A stretch of DNA of 20,242 bases from an uncultured Oscillospiraceae bacterium (GTDB lineage: Bacteria > Bacillota > Clostridia > Oscillospirales > Ruminococcaceae), in the NCBI GenBank assembly GCA_910586535.1, contig CAJUHS010000029.1:1-20242 (forward strand), given 5' to 3'. Of the stretch, positions 9,020 to 15,443 are shown piece by piece; within the stretch, counting starts at the first letter, position 1; each line of letters opens with the position of its first letter. Position numbers and translations under genes: made by a program. The notes under the pieces were generated by a model. The model saw only the letters and a program-made list of their open reading frames with translations. It was not told the DNA's origin and did not search any database.

Positions 9020-9597
9020 GTTGCCTCCTCCAATACTTTTAATCTTTTTTCATATTCGCTGTAATCGGGCTGCGGAACAATATATTCCGAGTCCGAAAAC
9101 TCCGATGCTCTTGTCTCAGCATATAAAGCGTCTGAGCGGCACTCTACGGAAGTCCCTGCATAACAGGGTGATTTACGCATATCGATAAGAGACACCTCAA
9201 ATATGTCAAGATCGGTAATATGCCGTCTCGGAAGTCCGTCAGCTCGCTCTTCCATATGTACGGAATTTGCATACATACCGAAAGACCAGCCCTGCAGTTC
9301 CTTATTTCGTGCCTTGCGGATAATTTCAGGATCGGTAATCGTACAGCTTGCCCTAAGACCGATATTATCCTCACAAAGCTTGAGAGTACCGCTCTTTTGA
9401 GATGCATAAGATTTTCCCTTTTCGTGGTTAAGAAGCAGCAGAACGTCCTCTGCCCTCTCCAAACCCTTTTTGAACGCGCCCGGTTCAATGATCTCCACAC
9501 ACTTTCCGTCTGGAGTAATGATAGGTTTGCTTTCACGACCGACTGCATTTACGTATCCGTCGATAAGAACACAGTCGCTCCTGACTTCGATTCTCAA
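9016..9597 (-). CDS. HK97-family prohead protease
   Basis: About 193 residues from a TTG at 9597. I chose this start because AGAGGTG lies six bases upstream, the protein then opens (M)RIEVRSDCVLIDGYVNAVGR as in the family, and any start further upstream would lie in the promoter element at 9633-9670. Motifs of the U35 serine protease family are present: LLLNHEK (His 58), GWSFGM (Ser 105) and FEVSLID (acidic partner near 134). It cuts the scaffold part of the capsid protein during prohead maturation. The stop overlaps the capsid start, so the two are translationally coupled. Confidence 0.92.
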   Translation of the reverse strand: MRIEVRSDCVLIDGYVNAVGRESKPIITPDGKCVEIIEPGAFKKGLERAEDVLLLLNHEKGKSYASQKSGTLKLCEDNIGLRASCTITDPEIIRKARNKELQGWSFGMYANSVHMEERADGLPRRHITDLDIFEVSLIDMRKSPCYAGTSVECRSDALYAETRASEFSDSEYIVPQPDYSEYEKRLKVLEEAT

Positions 9598-9632
9598 ATT
9601 TCTCACCTCTTTTGTACGTTTTGTATATGTCA

Positions 9633-9670
9633 ATTATATTACACAAAATACGGACAAAACGGACAACTTT
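9633..9670 (-). promoter_or_regulatory. Late promoter copy B, upstream of protease-capsid-tail operon
   Basis: A 38-bp element that matches the one at 14711-14748 at 34 positions. On the minus strand it has two TTGTCC hexamers 9 bp apart (complements at 9661-9666 and 9652-9657), a T-rich spacer, then TATAAT (complement 9633-9638). No standard -35 lies 17 bp from the -10 box, so the direct repeats probably bind an activator or alternative sigma-like factor. The protease start codon is 36 bases downstream. Function is inferred from conservation and position. Confidence 0.7.
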
Positions 9671-9681
9671 TATTTTAAAGC

Positions 9682-9714
9682 AAAAAACTCCGTCCTCATT
9701 TTTCGGAGAACGGA
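9682..9714 (-). terminator. Rho-independent terminator of the packaging operon
   Basis: On the minus strand a 9-bp stem (arms complementary to 9706-9714 and 9689-9697, one G-U pair, 8-base loop) is followed by GTTTTTT (9682-9688). This is a textbook intrinsic terminator and lies 12 bp before late promoter copy B, so it separates the two late transcription units. Confidence 0.85.
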
Positions 9715-9971
9715 ATTTATGTAGTTCATATTTACTTTACCATTTTAACTAACAGTATTTTCTTCTGATAATTGTTTTATTTGATTATATTCCAAATCTA
9801 ATTTATTGACACAATACACTTCATTGTTTTGGTGTTTTACTTAAAAGATAAAATAATTTGCCAATCTATATTTTTATTCATTAATAAAACCTACTTATTA
9901 TATATTTTAATACAGTAATAAAATGTACCATTATTGTACATAATACCATGAAATCATAATAAAGTCAATAT
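9715..9971. other. AT-rich spacer between the two late operons
   Basis: A strikingly AT-rich 257-bp stretch without an intact gene. It holds a possible decayed small ORF on the minus strand (9745-9881, listed separately) and a small inverted repeat ATGTAC/GTACAT with a 7-base loop around 9923-9941. I see no RNA gene. The base composition differs clearly from the structural genes on either side, which fits cargo inserted behind the portal gene. Confidence 0.5.
9745..9881 (-). pseudogene. Possible decayed small ORF
   Basis: From the ATG at 9881 the minus strand encodes MNKNIDWQIILSFK and stops. One reading frame over (as if one base had been lost) it continues VKHQNNEVYCVNKLDLEY and then NQIKQLSEENTVS to a TAA at 9745. 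Joined, this would be a protein of about 45 residues with a natural-looking composition. The ribosome site is weak. It might be a remnant of an accessory gene in the AT-rich spacer. I do not recognise it, and a chance open frame in AT-rich DNA cannot be excluded. Confidence 0.3.
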
Positions 9972-10010
9972 TTTAAAGCATTTTACAGTTAACTGCAAAA
10001 CGCCTTTAAA
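9972..10010 (-). terminator. Long hairpin directly after the putative immunity gene
   Basis: Immediately after the TAA at 10011 the minus strand can fold into a stem of about 17 bp (two G-U pairs, one bulged G) around GTTAAC, with TTTAAA at both outer ends. There is no long U run, so it is a weaker terminator or an mRNA-stabilising 3' hairpin. The near-palindromic outer ends could let it act in both directions. Confidence 0.5.
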
Positions 10011-10262
10011 TTAATCGTTACATATAAATTCAGGAAGAAGCTGATCGTTTTCATCAAATAAAAGACTAGTAGCGAAGTCTAATACTTTCGAAGAATTAGC
10101 CTTCGGGTTTTCTTTTAAAAATTTGATAATATTTTTTTCCATTTCGTCACTATGCCGCGCCTGACACAATACACCTATAACGTAATCTTCGTACGAATCG
10201 TTTGTTTTTTCAAGTAAGCTTTTCAACTCGCTCATTTCCTCTAATCCTTTAAGCTTATTCAC
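10011..10262 (-). CDS. Small acidic protein, candidate immunity protein for the portal C-terminal domain
   Basis: An 83-residue protein starting with GTG at 10262, served by GGAGG eight bases upstream right behind the portal stop codon (14-bp gap). A second possible start is the ATG nine codons in. The protein is helical and acidic (17 Asp+Glu against 10 Lys+Arg): a first helix with GLEEMSELKSLLEK, then YEDYVIGVLC, then EMEKNIIKFLKENPKANSSK. I do not recognise the family and see no catalytic motif. Portal genes are normally followed by a protease or head morphogenesis gene. A small acidic gene just behind a toxin-like extension, and before a terminator, fits an immunity protein. That role is inference; it could also be an unrelated accessory head protein. 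Confidence 0.55.
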   Translation of the reverse strand: MNKLKGLEEMSELKSLLEKTNDSYEDYVIGVLCQARHSDEMEKNIIKFLKENPKANSSKVLDFATSLLFDENDQLLPEFICND

Positions 10263-10276
10263 TTATAGAACCTCCA

Positions 10277-11860
10277 CTATATTTTTTCTTTAAGAAATAT
10301 ATTATATTCGTTGAATTCGTGTATTTCAAATCTGTATACATAATTACCAGAAGTATGTTGTGCAGACGTACGTCCCTTATATTTTGTATCATACAAAGTA
10401 TTTATCTCATGCATTACCTTGCCATATTCTTTTTTCGACAAAGTCAATCTCGGATAGGCATAAGGATTTCCCTTAGAATCAAGTGTAACACTTTTTTTGC
10501 TGCTTGTCAAGACCTTTGAAGAACTCACACCGCTGCTTGTAAACCTCCCGTTTTTAGGATCGTGATATGGATTATACCGAAATTCACCATGTGCCCGTAC
10601 ATCCGAATCTTCATTAGGAATACTTTCAATTCCCTTTCCGAGAACTTCTCCGAGATCGCGAAATTGATTTGTATTCGGAGTATAAATGCGGTTGGTGTTA
10701 AGATCAAGCAGAACGTCCTCCAGACCAAGCTTCATAAAATTAAAGCCGCGCGGCTTCAAATCCTCTCGTGCTCTTACCTCGTCTATACCCATAATGTTAT
10801 GATCAACGGCAATAGCATATCCGCTCATTCTGCTTGCAAAATCGCCGCGCGTCAACTCACCTGTATCAAAGGCAAAATAATGGCTGTCCTTTTCCCGCTC
10901 CAACAGCAAATCATTGTCAAGAGCAGCTTCGATAATATTCAATAGTGGAATAATGCAGTTTTTTACCCATGAAGCCTGTGTATTTTCGTCTGCCCTGCCG
11001 TCTACAACAGCCGCAGGAGTTTCAAAAACCGAATATATTTCATTTCGGTTGCTTTGCTTATTTTCGTTAAGCTGCATTTCAACCGATGTTATCGAACTTT
11101 CAGAAAAATCGAGCCCATCGTTGAGGATAATGACATTATCGTTACTATCACTGTTTGAATAAAGTTCGCTCCACGCCTTTCGGATAGCTTCCAATGATTC
11201 TTTGTCAAGTTTATGTTTGGCTTTCAGAAATCCGCGTTTATTTCCGCCTTTTTTAACAAGGGCATTTTCAAATTTCATTGTATTATAGGCAATAGAGAAC
11301 AGAAGATTATTTTCTTCATTTATGCTTGTCCCTTTTCCGTATCCCTTGCTGCTTCGCAGTATTTTCAAAAAATCGTGAGGGTAATATGTGTTTCCACCAA
11401 CAATTATACTGTACGCCTTAAAAATCGGGTCGGCATTTGTGCTGATACTTACACGCTCCTCCGAAACATACCGAAGCGAGATGATATCACCGAATGGATT
11501 ACGTTCAATATACGTATATGCTCCCTTGCCAAGAAAATAATCCTTTACCCATTCGCGTCTCATTTCGGTAGCGTTGACAGTATCTCCCGTATCGCCGTTT
11601 AAAAGCTGCACTCGCTTGTCATCGGTAATTTCCTTTACCTCGCCATCGGATTTTTCATAAAGCTTTATGGGCAAAGATGCAATTTTGTCACTTATAAGAG
11701 ATATACAGCTATGTACACTCGGGATCTCCCAAATCTGGTCTTTGGTTAACTGGACATTTCCTCCAAGCAGTGCTTTTAAAAGCTCACTACCAATGCTGGA
11801 ACTGTCAATGACCTGCTCCGTACCTTTAGACCTGATTTCTTTTTTTTTCCAAAATGCCAT
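10277..11860 (-). CDS. Portal protein with toxin-like C-terminal extension
   Basis: A 527-residue protein from the ATG at 11860 (MAFWKKKEIRSKG), with GGAGGAC five bases upstream; the longer open frame to 11998 overlaps the terminase and is rejected. Residues 1 to about 420 are an HK97-type portal: SVHSCISLISDKIASLPIKL near 48-67, then KGAYTYIERNPFGDI and a PAAVVDGRADENTQASWVKN segment. The portal forms the dodecameric DNA channel of the head. From residue 429 an extension follows: YNPYHDPKNGRFTS, a Ser/Lys-rich linker, then a compact domain with SKKEYGKVMHEINTLYDTKY and a closing Y-N-I-F-L-K-E-K-I. HK97 portals usually end near 400-430 residues. The extension resembles C-terminal modules of phage polymorphic toxins; its activity is unknown. 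Confidence 0.9.
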   Translation of the reverse strand: MAFWKKKEIRSKGTEQVIDSSSIGSELLKALLGGNVQLTKDQIWEIPSVHSCISLISDKIASLPIKLYEKSDGEVKEITDDKRVQLLNGDTGDTVNATEMRREWVKDYFLGKGAYTYIERNPFGDIISLRYVSEERVSISTNADPIFKAYSIIVGGNTYYPHDFLKILRSSKGYGKGTSINEENNLLFSIAYNTMKFENALVKKGGNKRGFLKAKHKLDKESLEAIRKAWSELYSNSDSNDNVIILNDGLDFSESSITSVEMQLNENKQSNRNEIYSVFETPAAVVDGRADENTQASWVKNCIIPLLNIIEAALDNDLLLEREKDSHYFAFDTGELTRGDFASRMSGYAIAVDHNIMGIDEVRAREDLKPRGFNFMKLGLEDVLLDLNTNRIYTPNTNQFRDLGEVLGKGIESIPNEDSDVRAHGEFRYNPYHDPKNGRFTSSGVSSSKVLTSSKKSVTLDSKGNPYAYPRLTLSKKEYGKVMHEINTLYDTKYKGRTSAQHTSGNYVYRFEIHEFNEYNIFLKEKI

Positions 11861-11879
11861 AAATAGTCCTCCAAAAATA

Positions 11880-13556
11880 TTATGCGATCTGTGCACCCCA
11901 GCCGCTGGAATTAAGCATATCCTGCTGCAATAAATAAAGCGCGTTGATAATTGCAACAACGCAGTCAACCTTTCCCGCAGATTTTTTCTTGTTGACATAG
12001 CGGTTCATATTTGTATCATATGTACACCGGGCGTTTTGAAAGTTGACCTCAAGCAGCAAATTATTTTCATATCTGAATGTCTTATGCAGAATGTATTCTT
12101 TAAGCAGTTTCGTAGGAGCGTGGAGAACGCTTGAATGCTGCTTTATCTCAACGCATTCATATCCAGCTGCCTCAAGCTTTTGAACTGTTGACATAGCATT
12201 ATAGCGGTCGTATCCTATCTGCACAATTTCAACGCCTATAGAACTTTCCATATCCAAAATAAATTTTTCAATTTCAGAATAATCAACCGCGTCATCTCCG
12301 CAGTCAAAGCATACGCCCGATTTTATAAGCGAGTTGTAATCAAGATGTTCGGACTTTGATTTTCTGTCAATTTTATCAGAAGGGATAAATCCCCAAACCT
12401 TAGTATAAAGAATACCGTCAGCCTCGGTCACTATCGCCACAGCGGTGTTATCTTCTGAGATAGAAAGATCGAGCCCAAGCCACACTCTTCGTCCACGCCA
12501 GAATCCCGGATCATTTTCTATTCTGCACTCACGAACGCGAGTTATCTCAACAAATCCCTCAACGCCAAGGCTCTTATATTGGATATTACAATGCTTACAA
12601 AGAAAATTTTCTCTCTTGTTTTCATACATGATCGCCTTAGCACGCTTTTTCTTTAGATCATCTAAAATGTATGGATACACATATGCAACAGGGTTAGATT
12701 GATATAGCACTAAATCCTCTGACTGCCACTTATCACCTGATTTTATATCATCGTCAGGCTCAAAAAGAAGAGCAAAATACTGACTGTCCAATGCCAAGCC
12801 GTCAAGAATTTTTTTAGCATAATCGATCTCCGTCAGCATAACATTGTTATCGTTCGGATATTGAGTTGATATTATAATTCCCAGCTTATTACGAAGCGTA
12901 ATCTGTGAGGAACGCATAGCCTCCACTGGATAATCATCAAGCGCTCCTGCCTCGTCCGCAAGAAACATATGCGCCATTTTACCATCCATTCCGTCCTCAG
13001 AATAAGCAAGCGGGGTATACTCGTTTTCTGTCAGTAAACAGCGTATCTCACTTCTCAGCGTTTTAAAATTTCCGATAAGCGCAGGACTGCTTTTTATAAT
13101 TTTTCTTACAGCAACTTGAAGCTCCTTGGAAAGCTTAAGGTCTGGGGCAACAGAATAAAATCTGCTGAACTTTGGTTCTGTAAGCATACCGATTATGAAT
13201 ATTACGCCGCTGTAAAACGTCTTAAAATTTTTTCTGCATATCTCTAACAAAGCAGTCTGATACAGCCTGTAATCTCCATTTCTGGTCTTAGTGCAAAATA
13301 CGGCAATTATAAGCAGCCACGCATAGTCCTCCATACACTCATAAAGCGGCTTCTGCAAATCGGGATGTATCATCAAGCGTAGTATACGGCATATCTTTTT
13401 GAAGCTTTTTTCACAAACATACGCTTCAGAACTACCACCGAGCACAATGTCCAACCATATTTTACATTGCCTGCGAACATATTTCGGAACATACCTGTTA
13501 TTTTCCTGTATGCACCATTCGGAATATTTTACCGCAGGACTTTCACTTATTGTCAT
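11880..13556 (-). CDS. terL: Terminase large subunit
   Basis: A 558-residue packaging motor. The ATPase half has a Walker-A-like CRKNFKT (residues 107-113), a Walker B MFLADEAG (catalytic Glu 202) and the coupling motif IIISTQYPN (228-236). The nuclease half has GLDLSISEDNTA (Asp 363), IGYDRYNA (Asp 450) and KVDCVVA (Asp 531), the three acidic positions of the RNase H-like fold. The Walker A lacks the usual glycine before Lys-Thr (Phe 111 instead), which is unusual but may be a family variant. A pair CKHC near 320-323 could bind metal. The gene is 48 bp after the small subunit and 19 bp before the portal gene. Confidence 0.95.
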   Translation of the reverse strand: MTISESPAVKYSEWCIQENNRYVPKYVRRQCKIWLDIVLGGSSEAYVCEKSFKKICRILRLMIHPDLQKPLYECMEDYAWLLIIAVFCTKTRNGDYRLYQTALLEICRKNFKTFYSGVIFIIGMLTEPKFSRFYSVAPDLKLSKELQVAVRKIIKSSPALIGNFKTLRSEIRCLLTENEYTPLAYSEDGMDGKMAHMFLADEAGALDDYPVEAMRSSQITLRNKLGIIISTQYPNDNNVMLTEIDYAKKILDGLALDSQYFALLFEPDDDIKSGDKWQSEDLVLYQSNPVAYVYPYILDDLKKKRAKAIMYENKRENFLCKHCNIQYKSLGVEGFVEITRVRECRIENDPGFWRGRRVWLGLDLSISEDNTAVAIVTEADGILYTKVWGFIPSDKIDRKSKSEHLDYNSLIKSGVCFDCGDDAVDYSEIEKFILDMESSIGVEIVQIGYDRYNAMSTVQKLEAAGYECVEIKQHSSVLHAPTKLLKEYILHKTFRYENNLLLEVNFQNARCTYDTNMNRYVNKKKSAGKVDCVVAIINALYLLQQDMLNSSGWGAQIA

Positions 13557-13604
13557 TTCTATACACGCCTCTCGATCAATACATTCAACTGTAAAACGAT
13601 AATA

Positions 13605-14171
13605 TTAATCATCATCTTGCAAAGCAGCAAGCAGCTTGTTTTCCTTTTCGTCCGGAGCTTTAGGTATAGAACGTAAGGCTGACGAAACAGTCATAACATT
13701 TTCTTTTTCAATGTCAAACATCATTTTGCGCTTCGACATAATTGCAGAATCGTAAGAAAGAATCTGTCTGTGCAGCTTTTCCGCGGTTTTTGTAAGCTCT
13801 ATCAGAGCCGTATATCTTGCCTTTGCGCTGGAAAACTTTATTTCCTTAAAATCCTCACGGAGCGTTTCAAGCTGTTCCAGTTCCTTGTTCTTCAAATTCT
13901 CATATTCGATACATTCAGAATAAAGCAGGCAGTAGCGGTTCACCACTGCTGTATAGAGTGCATCGTTCTTATGGATTTTTCTTAACTCTGCCCGAACCCG
14001 CAGAAACTCTTCGTGTGCTACTGCATTGTTCTTGACCTCCGCTCGCTCCGTAATAGCTTTTCCACTACTGAGAGCCGCCTCCGCCTTTTCGCGTACTTCA
14101 AGCTCTTTTTTCGTTCGATGTGATTTTCCTTCTAACTTTATCATAGAGGCAGGTTTCGGCGGTCTCGACAC
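13605..14171 (-). CDS. terS: Terminase small subunit, P27 family
   Basis: A 188-residue protein with a GTG start at 14171; AGGAGG eight bases upstream decides it. The opening SRPPKPASMIKLEGKSHRTK is typical of P27-family small terminases, followed by a helical DNA-binding part with YTAVVNRYCLLYSECIEYEN and a coiled coil to about residue 150. The protein recognises the packaging site and feeds DNA to the large subunit encoded next. Position between an HNH nuclease and the large terminase supports the call and suggests cos-type packaging. Confidence 0.9.
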   Translation of the reverse strand: MSRPPKPASMIKLEGKSHRTKKELEVREKAEAALSSGKAITERAEVKNNAVAHEEFLRVRAELRKIHKNDALYTAVVNRYCLLYSECIEYENLKNKELEQLETLREDFKEIKFSSAKARYTALIELTKTAEKLHRQILSYDSAIMSKRKMMFDIEKENVMTVSSALRSIPKAPDEKENKLLAALQDDD

Positions 14172-14202
14172 GATTAGAGCCTCCTTTTTCTCAAAAATTA
14201 CG

Positions 14203-14230
14203 TTTTTTCAAAATTTGTTTTGGGAAAAAA
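14203..14230. repeat. Small AT-rich inverted repeat before the small terminase gene
   Basis: TTTTTTC and AAAA on one side mirror TTTTGAAAAAA on the other with a two-base bulge and a four-base loop. It sits in the 103-bp gap between the HNH gene and the small terminase gene, a region that could also hold the cos site in a phage of this layout. The hairpin is weak (A/T only), so an attenuator role is a guess. Confidence 0.3.
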
Positions 14231-14274
14231 TTATTTACAGAGTGGCACTGTAGTGGAACAAAATCATAATACAC

Positions 14275-14679
14275 CTATATGAGGTATGCCGGGGCGGTAT
14301 TTAAATTCGATTTTGGAATTAAATCTCGCAGTTTTTGACGTGGAATCAGTCCCTTTTCCGCAAGCTCGTGATGATACCTGCAAAGACTAATCAGATTGTC
14401 ATTATCAAGCCTCTTGCTCCAGTCCTCAATCAACGGTGTTATATGGTGTGCCTCCACTTCGGTGTTATACAAAAATCTGTCGTCGGAACAGTACAATCCG
14501 AGGCGACAAAGTATGCACAAATTAAGGTCTCTTTCACGTATCTCTCGACGCTTGTATTTCCACTCTGCTGAGCCTCTAAATTCGTCGGATTTGGAGCGTC
14601 TGTTTCGTATGCTTTGCATACACGGACACTTGTAACTTTTTTCGTGAATTTTGCCACAATAAACACAAGATTTTTTCAT
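14275..14679 (-). CDS. HNH homing-type endonuclease
   Basis: A 134-residue protein. Zinc ligands: C5-x2-C8 and C18-x-C20 at the N-terminus, C55-x2-C58 before the core. The HNH core is EAHHITPL (His 78/79) followed by NDNLISLCRYHH (Asn 95, His 103/104). Such genes stand beside terminase genes in cos-type HK97 phages, where the HNH protein nicks DNA together with the terminase during packaging. First gene of the packaging operon, 32 bases downstream of late promoter copy A. Confidence 0.92.
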   Translation of the reverse strand: MKKSCVYCGKIHEKSYKCPCMQSIRNRRSKSDEFRGSAEWKYKRREIRERDLNLCILCRLGLYCSDDRFLYNTEVEAHHITPLIEDWSKRLDNDNLISLCRYHHELAEKGLIPRQKLRDLIPKSNLNTAPAYLI

Positions 14680-14710
14680 AAAACGTTCCTAAATTTTATT
14701 TTATGAAAAT

Positions 14711-14748
14711 ATTATATTACAAAAAAGGTGGACAAAACGGACAACTTT
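14711..14748 (-). promoter_or_regulatory. Late promoter copy A, upstream of HNH-terminase-portal operon
   Basis: The partner of the element at 9633-9670: 34 of 38 positions agree, with differences only at one base and in the short spacer. Minus strand order is AAAG, TTGTCC, three bases, TTGTCC, T-rich spacer, TATAAT (complement 14711-14716). It starts exactly at the base after the stop codon of the sigma-like gene, and the HNH start lies 32 bases downstream of the TATAAT box. An early gene for the regulator followed by its own target site is a common phage design. Confidence 0.7.
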
Positions 14749-15051
14749 CTACGGCGTGAATCTTTCGTACATTTTCCGTATCCCGTCAGCGGAATTGCCG
14801 CCGCCAATTTTTTGAGCGATGCTGTTCCAGCTCATACACTTAACGCAGCGGTAAAATAGTATCTGCCGCATATACGAATCCGAAAGTCCTGATATGTATT
14901 CGGTCAATACCCGCTCATGATTTTTTATTTCCAAAAGATGATTATTTATTTTCTGCTGTGTTTCATTGTCGATATTTGAATTCAGTTCCGTTTCCCACAT
15001 CTTGATTTCCTTTCGGAGATAAAAAATACTGTTAAGTTCTTTTTTCGTCAT
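14749..15051 (-). CDS. Sigma-70 region 4-like phage late transcription regulator
   Basis: A 100-residue protein from the ATG at 15051 (MTKKELNSIFYLRKEIKMWE); the longer open frame to 15186 overlaps the nuclease gene and is not protein-like. Residues 1-55 form a long amphipathic helix pair. Residues 58-97 (SDSYMRQILFYRCVKCMSWN, then SIAQKIGGGNSADGIRKMYE) form a helix-turn-helix of the sigma-70 region 4 type, as in the ArpU/RinA-like or DUF1492-like late regulators of Gram-positive phages. It is the last gene before the packaging operon, and late promoter copy A begins at the base after its stop codon. Probably turns on both late operons. Confidence 0.75.
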   Translation of the reverse strand: MTKKELNSIFYLRKEIKMWETELNSNIDNETQQKINNHLLEIKNHERVLTEYISGLSDSYMRQILFYRCVKCMSWNSIAQKIGGGNSADGIRKMYERFTP

Positions 15052-15443
15052 AGCAAATTTCACCCTCCAAATACCTAACGATCTCTGCCCGCGCCGCTTC
15101 CATACCGCGGCAGACAACACAGTAATACCCCGCAGCCGAACGGCGCTCCAGAAAGCCGCGTTGCTCCGGTTCGACGTGTCCGCCACGCAGACGCTTAAGT
15201 TCTATGTACATTCCGTGATACCCTCCCCGCGCACACGGGAGAAAAATATCTGGTACGCCCTTTTTCACGCCCATAGCTTTAAGACATCCCGCTTCCGATT
15301 TGGAACGTCCGCCGCCGTTGGGTATGTGGTGCATATCCCTCCAGTTCGGGATATTTCCCCGAAGCCCACCGCGCCCACTCGAAAAGCTGTATCTGCTCTA
15401 CCTCCTCCGTAAGACACGGAACTGCTGTTCTTTTTTCCTGCAT
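15032..15443 (-). pseudogene. VRR-NUC domain nuclease gene with single-base frameshift
   Basis: The ATG at 15443 touches the stop codon of the replication gene (TGAATG). From it the frame reads MQEKRTAVPCLTEEVEQIQL then FEWARWASGKYPELEG, the expected N-terminus of a VRR-NUC protein. At about 15335-15342 (GGAGGGATATG) the sequence is one base too long and the protein continues in another frame as MHHIPNGGGRSKSEAGCLKA, GVPDIFLP, YIELKR and GYYCVV, carrying the nuclease residues (Asp in GVPD, Glu-Lys in IELK). Removing one G restores 136 codons. The downstream part alone (ATG at 15334) would lack the first helix. VRR-NUC proteins are Holliday-junction-type or flap nucleases found beside phage replication genes. 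Either a pseudogene or a sequencing error. Confidence 0.85.

Noticed and set aside
9598..9633. Earlier TTG start for the prohead protease
   Set aside because: It would begin within the -10 box of the promoter element; the TTG at 9597 has AGAGGTG and gives the family N-terminus.
9923..9941. ATGTAC/GTACAT inverted repeat as an operator
   Set aside because: Six base pairs with a 7-base loop in AT-rich DNA is likely by chance, and no promoter lies near it.
11861..11998. Upstream extension of the portal reading frame
   Set aside because: It lies inside the terminase gene and has no ribosome site; the ATG at 11860 has GGAGGAC at the right distance.
15052..15186. N-terminal extension of the sigma-like regulator
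   Set aside because: It reads through the nuclease gene in another frame and is not protein-like; the ATG at 15051 fits the family.
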